Shown here: positions 1 through 11,360 of the stretch, piece by piece
Numbering within the stretch: the stretch's first letter is position 1
How the letters are laid out: every line of letters starts with the position of its first letter
The notes under the pieces: generated by a model
Databases searched by the model: none
Told to the model about the DNA's origin: nothing
Seen by the model: only the letters and a program-made list of their open reading frames with translations
Position numbers and translations under genes: made by a program
From: a candidate division WOR-3 bacterium
GTDB lineage: Bacteria > Hydrothermota > UBA3072
Direction: 5' to 3'
NCBI GenBank assembly: GCA_039804165.1
Contig: JBDRZZ010000012.1
Location: 1-51,639 of the forward strand
DNA: 51,639 bases

Positions 1-299
1 GATATAGAAGTCTTTGAAGGGAAAGAGCATTTCTTTCATAAAGTCAATAATTATCTATTTTTCTTTAATACGATGAGAAAGAACTCAAACAAGAATGATG
101 AACTCCTTTAGAGATACTTATTGAGAGAAACAAATCTCCTGAACTTGTCCACTGGTTTGTGGCGGATCTTGATAAACTCCTGGAAAAGAAAATGGATGTG
201 ACTCTTGATCTGGAATTAGACCTTGTGAATGTTAAAATATCTCAAAGTGTCCACCACCTGCCTTGGAGGGTCTCTAAAAATTTTTATAAGGGATTATGA
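1..299 (+). pseudogene. C-terminal fragment of a transposase-like gene, frameshifted
   Basis: The first frame reads open from base 1 to a TAG at 109-111. It ends in residues resembling the tail of integrase-core transposases (NTMRKNSNKND). Around base 100 the reading shifts to another frame, which continues TPLEILIERNKSPELV and stops at 297-299. A 'KTPLEIL'-like segment after an asparagine/arginine-rich stretch is common at the C-terminus of DDE integrase-type transposases, so the two pieces look like one gene broken by a frameshift. The 5' part lies outside the window. I saw no terminal inverted repeat or target duplication. The family is not identified, and assignment as a transposase is moderate. 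Confidence 0.45.
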
Positions 300-303
300 A
301 ATG

Positions 304-2109
304 TTATTTCAGATATAGCATACTCTTTGATTTAGAAATGTTCCCTGCTTGTAAATTATAATAATAAATTCCTGCTGGAAGGTTTTTCTTGTTTCCTATT
401 TTGGAGAGGTCAATTTTCACTTCATAATCGCCTTTGTCTTTTTCTTCGTCTAACAGTACACTTATAACTCTTCCGCAAATATCATATATATACAATTTTA
501 CTTTTGTTTTTTGAAAGACCTTAAATGGTATATAGGTAAAGGAATTAAAAGGATTTGGATAGTTTTGTCCGAGTTGGAAAAATTCTCCTTTTGTTGTGTC
601 TTCCAAAACCAAACCGGAACTTCCTTCTACTACTATATCTCTAAAGCAATGTATTGTTCCTATTTGATTAGAAAGGGTTAATGTGAATGTCTTTGTGTTC
701 TTTACATTAACTATTACAGAGCCATTTAATGCTACGGATTTTATGGAATCACCGCCGAAATCTAAGGAAGCAGATGTGGCATTTTCCGAAGTCCAGCTTA
801 GAGTGACGGTATCTCCATTTTCCGGAAGTAAAGTTTTTGACGCTTTTAGGAATCCTTTTGGGAGGTCTGGGATTAGTTTATTCTTTGCGTGGATTTTTAC
901 TGCGTTAAGAAGTGGATTACGCTCATTAACCGAAGGGAAATCTTTTTTATTCAAGTATTGTGCAGGAACATCGTAAAAAATAAATCCACCAATATCCATA
1001 GTGTCTACCAAATTTACAACTTCTTTCATTGTTGATGTGTCTGCGAAAGTAATGTATATATCTCCTTCATTTCCTATAGAATCTCTGCCAATATAAGGGC
1101 ATTTCCTTGGTTCGTCATAATGGAGAGTTCCAGTTGCGGTATCAAGATAGTTCTTCTTTAGCCAATAATATTCTTTTCCCCAGTAGTAGACTTTAATTGG
1201 AGGATAATCTGGATCCCACTCTTGGAGTGGAGCTGTAACACCATTATTAGGATCATTCTTAAGTCGTCCCCCTCTCCAGATTTTAGCGTAGGTTGAGACA
1301 CCGCAGCCCAATCTTTCTTTAGGAATTCCGTAATCATCCTTCCACTTTTTTGTTTTGCTATATATGGAAGTAAGTGGATTACCATAAATATCCGTTGCCC
1401 CTGCGGTGTAAACAGGACAGTTATGCCAAGTTTTAGTTGTCCAGAGCCCATCCATATCATAAGTCATTATATTCACCTGGGCAAAATATTGTGCGACTCT
1501 TGCCCAGAATTCCGGAACCGTGTATACTGCTGCTGTTAGTAAAGGTTTTTTTGTTCTATCATACCAAGCGTGGTATTTTTGAAGTGTATCATATAATTCC
1601 TGAATAAATAATCTTGTATTTGCTGTATCAACGTTAGTGAGAGGTTCAATATCAAGGTCAACTCCATCATATTTTGCTCCTAAGATGACCGAATCAATAA
1701 TGGTTCTTATTGCATTTCTTCTATAAGTTGGATTTGATACCATTTTTGTCCAATTTCCCCCTCCTCCTTCCCCAAATATAGTTAAGATTATACATTTTCC
1801 TTTAGAATGAACATATTCGTTAAAGAGTTTCCTTCTCTGACTCAATAAAGTTGACCCCCAAGTTAAAGTGTTATCCCATTCTTTTTTTACATTCATTTTA
1901 CCTAGGGAATCAAGGCTTGCATTAAACATAATTAGATGGGTCATTGCATCTAAGTCAATTTCTTCATAAGGTTGATTTCCATAATTTGAGGCACCAACCT
2001 CCATATTAAGGTTCCAAGAAGCTATATATCCGGAAACCCACTTATTCCAGTCTTCTGAAAAGAAGTTAATTCCATATAAAAGGGATAGTGTTATAAAGAT
2101 TTTCCTCAT
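304..2109 (-). CDS. Secreted glycoside hydrolase family 18 protein with C-terminal sorting tail
   Basis: A 601-residue protein with a short N-terminal signal sequence (about residues 1-18) and a GH18 (chitinase / endo-N-acetylglucosaminidase type) domain over about 25-400. The family signature DGVDLDIE lies at 148-155, with the aspartates and the catalytic Glu155 all present. IMTYD at 214-218 matches the GH18 strand-6 motif. A small Ig-like segment follows. The last ~85 residues form a Por/type IX-like sorting tail starting LGQNYPNPFN and ending in a GIYYYNLQAG strand. It should hydrolyse beta-linked GlcNAc glycans outside the cytoplasm; the substrate is not predictable. A strong SD (AAGGAGGT) precedes the ATG, and a promoter lies at 2127-2154. 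Residues 327-338 closely match a segment of the secreted protein at 37209-39566. Confidence 0.85.
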   Translation of the reverse strand: MRKIFITLSLLYGINFFSEDWNKWVSGYIASWNLNMEVGASNYGNQPYEEIDLDAMTHLIMFNASLDSLGKMNVKKEWDNTLTWGSTLLSQRRKLFNEYVHSKGKCIILTIFGEGGGGNWTKMVSNPTYRRNAIRTIIDSVILGAKYDGVDLDIEPLTNVDTANTRLFIQELYDTLQKYHAWYDRTKKPLLTAAVYTVPEFWARVAQYFAQVNIMTYDMDGLWTTKTWHNCPVYTAGATDIYGNPLTSIYSKTKKWKDDYGIPKERLGCGVSTYAKIWRGGRLKNDPNNGVTAPLQEWDPDYPPIKVYYWGKEYYWLKKNYLDTATGTLHYDEPRKCPYIGRDSIGNEGDIYITFADTSTMKEVVNLVDTMDIGGFIFYDVPAQYLNKKDFPSVNERNPLLNAVKIHAKNKLIPDLPKGFLKASKTLLPENGDTVTLSWTSENATSASLDFGGDSIKSVALNGSVIVNVKNTKTFTLTLSNQIGTIHCFRDIVVEGSSGLVLEDTTKGEFFQLGQNYPNPFNSFTYIPFKVFQKTKVKLYIYDICGRVISVLLDEEKDKGDYEVKIDLSKIGNKKNLPAGIYYYNLQAGNISKSKSMLYLK

Positions 2110-2126
2110 TTTTAACCTCCTTATTT

Positions 2127-2154
2127 ATCTTATTTTTATTATAATCAAAGTCAA
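2127..2154 (-). promoter_or_regulatory. Promoter of the GH18 gene
   Basis: On the minus strand, TTGACT (2149-2154) and TAAGAT (2127-2132) are separated by 16 bases, just upstream of the GH18 SD and ATG. The gene can therefore be transcribed separately from the CPBP gene 53 bases upstream. Confidence 0.5.
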
Positions 2155-2162
2155 TAGGTTCT

Positions 2163-2909
2163 TCATTTAATTAGACCCCAGATAACGTGCCATATTACAT
2201 CAGTCCAAAAATGGATTTCTACTGCAGTTAGAAATCCATTTTTTCGGAAAAAATAGGCGGTAAAAATAGAAAGAATCCCATTTAGAAGAATAATTCCAGA
2301 AAATAAGCACGAAGGGATTTCTCTAAGAGAATTCAACCCAAGGAGAATCATAACAGAAGGAAGATGAGCAAAGCCAAAGGTAATGGCAGAAAAGATAGAG
2401 ACAATCCAAAAAATTTGATTCTGCCATTTTCCTCTTAGAATTGAAGAGAGGAACCAAACCCAAGAAGAGATAAAAAACAAACGGAAAATTATTTCTTCAC
2501 CAATGGCTGCACTAATAGAAGCTATAAGTGAAGTGGGGAATGGAGGATGAGGTAGTGGTGTTCCCAAATAATGGGTTAAAATTATATCAGCTAGAATGAA
2601 AAAGAATCCAATCCCTCCACCAACAAAAATTGGAATAAGGAGCCTTTCCTTATTAGAACTTTTTGGATCCCAAAGATTAGCAAAGCCAAGTTTTTCCGAG
2701 AGTTTTATTCCAATAAGACCCAACCCTCCATAAAAAATGAGAATAATAAATCCATTTATAATAGCGAGTTTTGGCTTTGAAATGGTTGTTTCTTGGAGCT
2801 TTAAAGAGGTTCCTTGAGGCAGAAATACATTTATAGCTCCTACAATGGCAAATATTATAATAAAGCCAATATATATCTTAATTGATATATTTAGTTTTTT
2901 ATTTTTCAT
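2163..2909 (-). CDS. CPBP family intramembrane metalloprotease
   Basis: A 248-residue polytopic membrane protein with about six hydrophobic segments. The CPBP (CAAX protease / bacteriocin-processing, Abi) motifs are present: the EExxxR motif as GEEIIFRLFF near residues 136-145, a conserved His in FAHLPS, and a C-terminal His-containing segment (HFWTDVIWH). Family members cleave substrates within the membrane; the natural substrate here is unknown. The start lies 2 bases beyond the stop of the upstream TPR gene, and there is no clear SD, so translation is probably coupled to that gene. Confidence 0.8.
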   Translation of the reverse strand: MKNKKLNISIKIYIGFIIIFAIVGAINVFLPQGTSLKLQETTISKPKLAIINGFIILIFYGGLGLIGIKLSEKLGFANLWDPKSSNKERLLIPIFVGGGIGFFFILADIILTHYLGTPLPHPPFPTSLIASISAAIGEEIIFRLFFISSWVWFLSSILRGKWQNQIFWIVSIFSAITFGFAHLPSVMILLGLNSLREIPSCLFSGIILLNGILSIFTAYFFRKNGFLTAVEIHFWTDVIWHVIWGLIK

Positions 2910-2911
2910 TT

Positions 2912-3760
2912 TTACTTATTTTCTTCTATTTTTGTAAAAACTTTAAAAAATTTGTTAACTGATTCTTCTTCTAAATTTCTATTGTATTCCCTTACAATCT
3001 TTTTAGCATTATAAATATTTCCAAAATAATATCTCTTTGAGAGAAGAAAATAAATAATAAAAGCATTCCCATATTCTTCTTTAAGTAATTTGTATAAAGT
3101 GAAATAGAGTAAAGGAGCATTAAGAATAAAGGCATTAATTCCTTTCCCAAAATTTCCTCCATAAATTTGTCCTGCTCCAGGAATGAAAAAAGAGAGACAT
3201 TCTGCGAGTTTTTCTGACTTATATTTCAGATTTTTTGCTTGAGTAAGTAAAGAGTCTACTTCTTTGACAAAAATTTCGTCTTTCTCTTCCAAATAAATAT
3301 TTAAGGCTATTCTTGCAGAATCCCATTCGTAAGAGCAAATATAAGAAATTCCAAGAAAAAGAGAAGCTTCTCTTTTTATATTAGAATATTTGTTTAGAGA
3401 TAGAACTTCCCAAAGGATTTCCTTTGCTTTATTATATTCCTTTAATGCAATATATGTTACACACAAATCTATTTTTCTTTCCTCTTTTGCGCTATCATTT
3501 TCTTCGAAAAGGATAGAAGACTCTAAACTTAAAATAGAATTTTCTAAATCTCCCTTTTCTCTATATCCAAGAGCCATTTTATAATAAGCATAACTGACTT
3601 TTTCTCCTTCTGGGTTGAAATAAATGTAACGCTTGTATTCGTGAATAGCTTCTTCATAAAGCCCAGCATCAAAACATTTATCTGCAAGTTCCAAAACTCT
3701 ATCTTTTTCTTTTGGTAAAAAGCTTAGAAGTATGAAAGAAAAACAACTAAAAATTTTCAT
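2912..3760 (-). CDS. TPR-repeat protein with C-terminal membrane segment (paralog A)
   Basis: A 282-residue protein with a hydrophobic N-terminal signal, tetratricopeptide-like helical repeats over about 20-170 (for example YEEAIHEYKRYIYFNP), then a membrane region opening with IPGAGQIYGGNFGKG at about 193-207. It ends in a FGNIYNAKK motif. The 'PGxGxxY..G' plus 'FGNIY' tail is shared with the upstream neighbour, so the two are paralogs. The gene overlaps the upstream gene by 14 bases and is followed by the CPBP protease. No specific function is recognised. The YidD-linked setting suggests a role in envelope assembly (inference). Confidence 0.7.
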   Translation of the reverse strand: MKIFSCFSFILLSFLPKEKDRVLELADKCFDAGLYEEAIHEYKRYIYFNPEGEKVSYAYYKMALGYREKGDLENSILSLESSILFEENDSAKEERKIDLCVTYIALKEYNKAKEILWEVLSLNKYSNIKREASLFLGISYICSYEWDSARIALNIYLEEKDEIFVKEVDSLLTQAKNLKYKSEKLAECLSFFIPGAGQIYGGNFGKGINAFILNAPLLYFTLYKLLKEEYGNAFIIYFLLSKRYYFGNIYNAKKIVREYNRNLEEESVNKFFKVFTKIEENK

Positions 3761-4598
3761 TTAAAAAATTTTTTATAGATAATTTAAACATTAATTCTTG
3801 TTCTTCATTGTAAATATCCGCAGCCACAATAGAACCATATATGTTTCCGAAATAAAGAAAAACACCCAAACTTCCAAAGATCCATCCTTTTACTGAATGT
3901 ATTCCATCTTCCTTGAATCCTTCATAAGCCTGCCAAGCACTAAACCCAATGGTCACAAAAGAGTGAAAACCTTCCATAGGTCGGTTGCAGTAATATTTGC
4001 CCGAACCCGGAATAACTGTGGAAAGGAAACCAGAAAGAGCCCTATTCTTTTTTGGAAGATTCTCTCCAACTTCTACTAATCTTAACAATGGATTTCTATC
4101 CAAACTGGAAGCTTTCAAACATTTTTTCGCTTCTTCCCATTTTTTTGACAGGATATAATTGATAGCAGTTAATTGAAGAGCTTTATTGCTTGTATCGGAT
4201 CTTTCTAAAAAGGATCTCAGGATTTCTTCGGATTTATTAACGCTGTCCATTAAGGAGTAACATAAGCTTAATTCTAAGTAAACCTCTTCTAACAATCCAC
4301 TTTTTGGATATTCGGAAGGGATTTTTTTTAAATATTTTATGGAATTTTTATAATCCTCATTTAATCGGTAACAGATAGCTATTTTGAAAAATATGGAATC
4401 TGCATTCTGGGGAAGAGAATCTAAAGCGAAAAGAAAACGTTGGAATTCTATGATAGCTCTTGTATACTCTTTTTCTTTATATAGATATTCCCCAAAAGCT
4501 CGAATATTTTTCGGGCTAAAATACGGAGTTTCTTTGCTTTTAACCCCTATGGAAAAGGTAATACAAAAAAACAAAAATAATTTATTTGCAAATTTCAT
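3747..4598 (-). CDS. TPR-repeat protein with C-terminal membrane segment (paralog B)
   Basis: A 283-residue paralog of the next gene downstream. It has a signal sequence (1-22), TPR-like repeats at about 30-170 (YTRAIIEFQRFL, YKNSIKYLKKI), then the shared membrane motif IPGSGKYYCNRPMEG at about 196-210 and the FGNIYGS segment near the C-terminus. The start overlaps the yidD stop by 4 bases, which indicates translational coupling. The sequence alone does not give a function. Co-occurrence of YidD with two such proteins hints at a membrane-protein insertion or outer-membrane assembly role. Confidence 0.7.
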   Translation of the reverse strand: MKFANKLFLFFCITFSIGVKSKETPYFSPKNIRAFGEYLYKEKEYTRAIIEFQRFLFALDSLPQNADSIFFKIAICYRLNEDYKNSIKYLKKIPSEYPKSGLLEEVYLELSLCYSLMDSVNKSEEILRSFLERSDTSNKALQLTAINYILSKKWEEAKKCLKASSLDRNPLLRLVEVGENLPKKNRALSGFLSTVIPGSGKYYCNRPMEGFHSFVTIGFSAWQAYEGFKEDGIHSVKGWIFGSLGVFLYFGNIYGSIVAADIYNEEQELMFKLSIKNFLNENF

Positions 4599-5050
4599 TT
4601 TTCTTTATAAAAAGTTCCTTTAAAATAGCATTCATTTTTTAACAATTTATTCTTCCCTCTTATGTAATAGGCTTCTACAGGATAATCAATCGCAAGTTGA
4701 GTCTCGGGGTCTATTTGATAATATTTTCGAGAAGAAAATGAGCATCTTTGGAGACGATCACTTGTCATAAGGAGACCATAAATTAAGCCATATTTTTGGA
4801 CTGCTTTTGCCCCGAAACGGGAACAAGAAAAAGTGAAATTGCAAGAAGGAAGATCCTGAGAGGAGATAAATTTTCTATAGATCAATATAAGGCTGGAAAA
4901 TATAATCTTAGCCTCAGAAGTTTCTTTGGGATTAAATACCGTAATTTCTTCCTTTTCCCTTATTGATTCTTTCTCCTTCTGAATAAACTCTAAGTCATAT
5001 TTAATTGAAGTAGAAAAAAGATAAAGAGATAGAAATTGAGCTAATAGCAT
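4595..5050 (-). CDS. yidD: Divergent YidD-like membrane protein insertion factor
   Basis: A 151-residue protein whose central part (about residues 48-100) matches YidD: LILIYRKFISSQDLPSC, then a second Cys in FSCSRFGAKAVQKYG, then a GLLMTSDRLQRC segment. YidD normally has 70-110 residues; this copy adds a hydrophobic N-terminus and a charged linker before the core, plus about 40 residues after it. Both family cysteines are kept, but the usual CxxxPTCS context is altered. YidD helps YidC-dependent insertion of inner-membrane proteins. A strong SD (AAGGAG) precedes the ATG. It is the first gene of a minus-strand run with two TPR paralogs and a CPBP protease. The family assignment is fairly sure, and conserved function less so. 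Confidence 0.7.
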   Translation of the reverse strand: MLLAQFLSLYLFSTSIKYDLEFIQKEKESIREKEEITVFNPKETSEAKIIFSSLILIYRKFISSQDLPSCNFTFSCSRFGAKAVQKYGLIYGLLMTSDRLQRCSFSSRKYYQIDPETQLAIDYPVEAYYIRGKNKLLKNECYFKGTFYKEK

Positions 5051-5299
5051 TTTATCTCCTTAACTCGTTGTCTCTTTTTTAAAAAATCCGCAAAAAATAT
5101 TAAAAGCTGGATGCTCATATAATATTGACTCAGTTATAAAGAAAGTAAATTTCATATTCGACCGTAAAGTTAATATTTATTAAAGAAAAGTCAAGATTAA
5201 ATCTATAAGCAGAAGTGCCTAAGCATCTTCATATTGTGAAAAATATGCTCGAAATATCTCTAATGAGAAAAATTTATTCTTCGAAGTAATAAATCCCCC

Positions 5300-5327
5300 T
5301 TGACAAATGAAATTTGTTCTTTATATT
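5300..5327 (+). promoter_or_regulatory. 23S rRNA promoter P1
   Basis: TTGACA at 5300-5305 and TATATT at 5322-5327 with a 16-base spacer. It resembles P2 downstream: both begin TTGACAAAT and contain a GAAATTT stretch in the spacer, so the tandem pair may be a duplication. Confidence 0.6.
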
Positions 5328-5384
5328 ATGAATAAGAAAATAAAAATTTTAAAGAGAAGAAACTATTTTTGGGAAAAATAGGGA

Positions 5385-5412
5385 TTGACAAATTTATGAA
5401 ATTTATTATTAA
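5385..5412 (+). promoter_or_regulatory. 23S rRNA promoter P2
   Basis: TTGACA at 5385-5390 with a TATTAA-like -10 at 5407-5412 (16-base spacer), a few bases before the processing stem. A start near 5419 would begin the precursor almost exactly at the stem. Confidence 0.55.
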
Positions 5413-5420
5413 TAAATTTC

Positions 5421-5449
5421 GTTCTTTGATAATTGAATAGATAATAGAT
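5421..5449 (+). repeat. Left arm of the 23S processing stem
   Basis: This 29-base segment is the exact reverse complement of 8488-8516, so the precursor RNA can close into a perfect 29-bp helix around the 23S. Such stems are RNase III targets. The arm opens with GTTCTTTGATAATTGAATAG, which resembles rRNA leader / boxA-like antitermination sequence. Confidence 0.85.
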
Positions 5450-5460
5450 GTTAGACTTTT

Positions 5461-8481
<3,021 letters not shown>

Positions 8482-8487
8482 AAAAAT

Positions 8488-8516
8488 ATCTATTATCTAT
8501 TCAATTATCAAAGAAC
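8488..8516 (+). repeat. Right arm of the 23S processing stem
   Basis: Perfect reverse complement of 5421-5449. It begins six bases after the mature 3' end of the 23S. The short tail beyond it (8517-8566) holds no 5S gene and no obvious terminator hairpin other than this stem. Confidence 0.85.
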
Positions 8517-8566
8517 TTTTTTATCACATTTGGGAATTTTTGAGATTTAAGAAAGATTTTTACTTT

Positions 8567-10153
8567 TTATAGATAGCCGAGATTTTTTAGATGTTCTTTT
8601 ATAGACTTATCCTCTTCTTCTGTTAAGTAATGAGATTCATTAGATTTTTTATAGGAGTTATAATCTAAATCACTAAAAGAAATTTTAAATTTTTTTTCTT
8701 CCATAATTTCTGTAAGCACTCTTCCATCGCAGTCTTTCGGTATAGGTATTTCCATTAAAACACACGAGGTAGGAAATAAGTCGTAAATATTTGCTTCAAG
8801 ATGTGTTCCTTTTTTTATTCCTTCGCCCATAACAAATATGATTCCATCAAGAGCTGAGGTGTGATGTCCAACAATTGATGGTCTATCTACTTTTTTGTCT
8901 ACGATTCTCCCTGGAAGGTTTGTGTTTATTCTGTAGTCCTCTGTTGAGGTATAAACAATTTCTGGCATTTCTTCAAAAAAATCCCCTTTGAATAATTCCC
9001 ATTTTGTTTTTGCAATAAGGATTGTTTTATTCCCATTTTCTGGGTCTTTAGCTTCAAGAAGAGCTTCTCTTATTTCTTCCGCTCCTTTTTTCTTTGCATT
9101 AGGAGTGGGATAAAACTTTGGATTTAGGTATATTCCTGCATACCAGTGAGCATAAGCCTTTGTGTTTTCCCAATCTACTTGTTCTTTAATACTTTCTCTA
9201 ACAATCTTAAATTTTAATTTATCAGAGAAAAGATTTCTTAAAAAGCCGAAATTTTTTATGATTAATATTCCAGCCTTATAAGTAAGATTAAAGAGATTAC
9301 TTTTAAAACTTTTTGATTTTTTTAAGTATCCTCTTTCTAAAAGATATTGATTTATATAAAAGTATTTTGTTGGAGCTTTTGAAAATCCATGATCAGAAAT
9401 CACTATTACATAATCAGGTTTATGTTGATTATAGATTTCTCTTAAAGATTCGTCGCTTTTCTTTAGATAATCAAGAACGCTATTTTTGTCATTCCAAAAA
9501 TAATGCATGAAGTCATCAATTTCTTTAAAATTAATTATGAAAAACTCGGGACTATATTTTTTTAGTAAACTTATGGCATTTTTTGTTCTATTTTTTATTA
9601 AAATTTCAAACTCTTTTTTTAATTTCTTTAGTCTGTTTTTATTTAAATTTTTATCGGTTTTACCTACTCCTTCGGGAAGTTCTAAATCAATTACATATTC
9701 TGTAAGTTCCTTTCTTAGTTGTTCCGGATAAACAAAGTCTTTGGCATTTTTAGGGGTAAGTGCTCCACTTACAAAAAAACCATTAACTTTCATAGGTGGA
9801 TATGTCATTGGAATATTCATTACACCTACTTTTCCGTTAAAATTGGAAACCCATTCCCAAATTGTCCAGGTTTTTATGTCTGTAGAGTTTATAAATTGAG
9901 CTCCTTTAAAGAAATCCGGATTAAATCCTTTTTTTTCTCCTTTGTATAAAAAAGGACCAATTTTCCCAGGATTTTTGCCCGTGAAGATCACTGGCCATGC
10001 AAGCATTGTGAAGGGGGGAATAATGCTTTTTAAAGAGCCAAAAGCTCCTTTTTTGTAAATTTCTGAAAGGAAAGAGAGCTCTCCTTTTTCTACCCATTCT
10101 TTTATTTCTTTATAAGGAGCTCCATCTAGACCTACTACAAGAACTTTTTTCAT
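8567..10153 (-). CDS. AlkP-superfamily type I phosphodiesterase / nucleotide pyrophosphatase-like protein
   Basis: A 528-residue protein of the alkaline phosphatase superfamily (type I phosphodiesterase/nucleotide pyrophosphatase branch). It starts KKVLVVGLDGAP, with metal-binding Asp10. The segment PPFTMLAW places a nucleophile candidate at Thr49. VISDHGF near residue 255 and GHHTS near 429 supply further metal ligands. It has no signal peptide, so it is probably cytosolic. The substrate cannot be predicted; family members hydrolyse phosphodiesters or transfer phospho-groups. No SD precedes the ATG. A promoter at 10160-10187 has its -10 six bases from the start codon, implying a leaderless transcript. 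It converges with the 23S gene. Confidence 0.85.
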   Translation of the reverse strand: MKKVLVVGLDGAPYKEIKEWVEKGELSFLSEIYKKGAFGSLKSIIPPFTMLAWPVIFTGKNPGKIGPFLYKGEKKGFNPDFFKGAQFINSTDIKTWTIWEWVSNFNGKVGVMNIPMTYPPMKVNGFFVSGALTPKNAKDFVYPEQLRKELTEYVIDLELPEGVGKTDKNLNKNRLKKLKKEFEILIKNRTKNAISLLKKYSPEFFIINFKEIDDFMHYFWNDKNSVLDYLKKSDESLREIYNQHKPDYVIVISDHGFSKAPTKYFYINQYLLERGYLKKSKSFKSNLFNLTYKAGILIIKNFGFLRNLFSDKLKFKIVRESIKEQVDWENTKAYAHWYAGIYLNPKFYPTPNAKKKGAEEIREALLEAKDPENGNKTILIAKTKWELFKGDFFEEMPEIVYTSTEDYRINTNLPGRIVDKKVDRPSIVGHHTSALDGIIFVMGEGIKKGTHLEANIYDLFPTSCVLMEIPIPKDCDGRVLTEIMEEKKFKISFSDLDYNSYKKSNESHYLTEEEDKSIKEHLKNLGYL

Positions 10154-10518
10154 AACAAACTAATACACTGATGAAATAAAAAGTCAATCCCCATTAAAAA
10201 TGGGGCTTTCCAAAATTTTTGTGTAAGAGGTTGATTTTAAAGTAAGAAATGGTGATAGAAAAAAGGAAAGGAAGGTTCGGGAGCAAAGTATTCATTGAAA
10301 TATTTAGCATATAGGGAAGTGGAAAATAATTGCAAATGAAGGAGGATTTAAGTATAGAGAATCTTTAGATGAAAAGATATTAAGTTCTAAGAAATTGATG
10401 TTTGCCTCTTTTAGGAGTTAAACTATTGGTTTACTCAAATATAGTTCAGACGAGAATGGTTGTAATCTAATAAGAAAACGAAATTTTTAAACCTCTTCCC
10501 TGAAAAGGAGGTGTGTCT
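10154..10518. other. Intergenic region with no convincing gene
   Basis: Apart from the promoter at 10160-10187 this stretch is A+T-rich, and all six frames are broken. A 7-bp hairpin (CCCCATT / AATGGGG, 10189-10205) has no T-run. Short coding-like bits around 10240-10420 may be a decayed gene, but nothing is recognisable. Confidence 0.5.
10160..10187 (-). promoter_or_regulatory. Promoter of the AlkP-like gene (leaderless)
   Basis: Minus-strand TTGACT (10182-10187), a 16-base spacer, then TATTAG (10160-10165). Six bases separate the -10 box from the ATG at 10153, so transcription should start at or next to the start codon. Confidence 0.6.
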
Positions 10519-10584
10519 ATGAAAAAAGTTGTCAGTTATTTAGAAAAGTTTAATTATAATAATTTTCTTTTGAATGTTCTATAA
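10519..10584 (+). CDS. 21-codon mini-ORF with a strong SD, possibly a gene remnant
   Basis: AAAAGGAGGTG lies 5-6 bases before an ATG opening a 21-residue frame (MKKVVSYLEKF...) that ends at 10584, inside the 3' end of the opposing radical SAM gene. The perfect SD and the bacterial-looking start suggest the 5' stub of a gene whose remainder was deleted, or a tiny peptide. No promoter was identified. Low confidence. Confidence 0.2.
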   Translation: MKKVVSYLEKFNYNNFLLNVL

Positions 10585-11338
10585 AACATTTTACTGGGAT
10601 TTTTTTCTGCCAAAGGTAAGCCTTAAGTTGTTTTGAGAAAAATTCCATTTTTTTTCTGCTTTTTAAAAACTCATAACTCTCAGAAAATTTGTTTTTTAAA
10701 ATTTCTCTTAATTCCTCTCCTCCCAAATTGGTATTAAGGATTTCAATCAAATAATAATTTACAAACCCTCTTGTTAAAGAAAGAACCTTTCTAAGTTCTG
10801 TGAGGAGTGGAATAACAGGACTTATAAAACAAAAAGTTTTTATTCCTCTTAAGTGTAATTCTTTAAGGGTTTTAATTCTATTTTCATTTGAAGGGGCATA
10901 AGGTTCAAGTATCTTTCGAACTTCTTCCGAGAAACAGTTTATCGTTAAACCCACTTTTAAGTTTTTGAATTCCTTAAGTAAATCAATATCTCTTAGGATA
11001 AGATCTGATTTTGAGAGAATTGAGAGCTTTATTTCTTTATTCATATTCTCGAGGACTCTTCGGGTAAGTTTTAGTTCTTTTTCAAGAGGTTGATACGGAT
11101 CAGAGACAGAACTCATTGAAACTTCTCCAGATACTTTTTTCTTTACAAGCTCTGGAGCATTTATTTTCACTTCAATCCAACTTCCCCATGGTCCATAATT
11201 TTTCCATTCGCTCATATATTTGGCATAGCAATATATACATTTATGTCCACATCCTACATATTGGTTTATAGTGTATTCTAATTCGGAATTTTTTGTTTTG
11301 GTGTATATAGATTTTGCTTCCCGTTCAATAATTCTCAT
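10550..11338 (-). CDS. Radical SAM protein of the SPL / Rv2578c-like type
   Basis: With a start at 11338 the protein has 262 residues. The radical SAM cluster motif is C30-GHK-C34-IY-C37 (CxxxCxxC). It is followed by SSVSDPYQPLEKELKLTR, typical of the spore-photoproduct-lyase-like / Rv2578c-like group of radical SAM proteins; their reactions are mostly unknown. The frame stays open upstream to 11482, but those 48 residues lie over the microprotein gene in another frame and look non-coding, so the ATG at 11338 is preferred (GAAGG just upstream). It lies 22 bases after the microprotein stop and is probably cotranscribed with it. Confidence 0.75.
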   Translation of the reverse strand: MRIIEREAKSIYTKTKNSELEYTINQYVGCGHKCIYCYAKYMSEWKNYGPWGSWIEVKINAPELVKKKVSGEVSMSSVSDPYQPLEKELKLTRRVLENMNKEIKLSILSKSDLILRDIDLLKEFKNLKVGLTINCFSEEVRKILEPYAPSNENRIKTLKELHLRGIKTFCFISPVIPLLTELRKVLSLTRGFVNYYLIEILNTNLGGEELREILKNKFSESYEFLKSRKKMEFFSKQLKAYLWQKKIPVKCFIEHSKENYYN

Positions 11339-11360
11339 TTCCTTCAACTTATATAAATTT

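Larger units (their letters stand above)
5051..5420. other. Intergenic region between yidD and 23S rRNA
   Basis: This A+T-rich stretch separates the divergent yidD operon and the 23S gene. Apart from the two rRNA promoters at its right end I see no gene, tRNA or 5S rRNA. A clear promoter for yidD was not found. Confidence 0.6.

Noticed and set aside
8482-8566. 5S rRNA or tRNA after the 23S
   Set aside because: Only 85 bases are available, occupied by the processing stem; no 5S or cloverleaf pattern is seen.
10189-10205. CCCCATT/AATGGGG hairpin as a terminator
   Set aside because: It has no following T-run on either strand and overlaps the region just upstream of the AlkP promoter.
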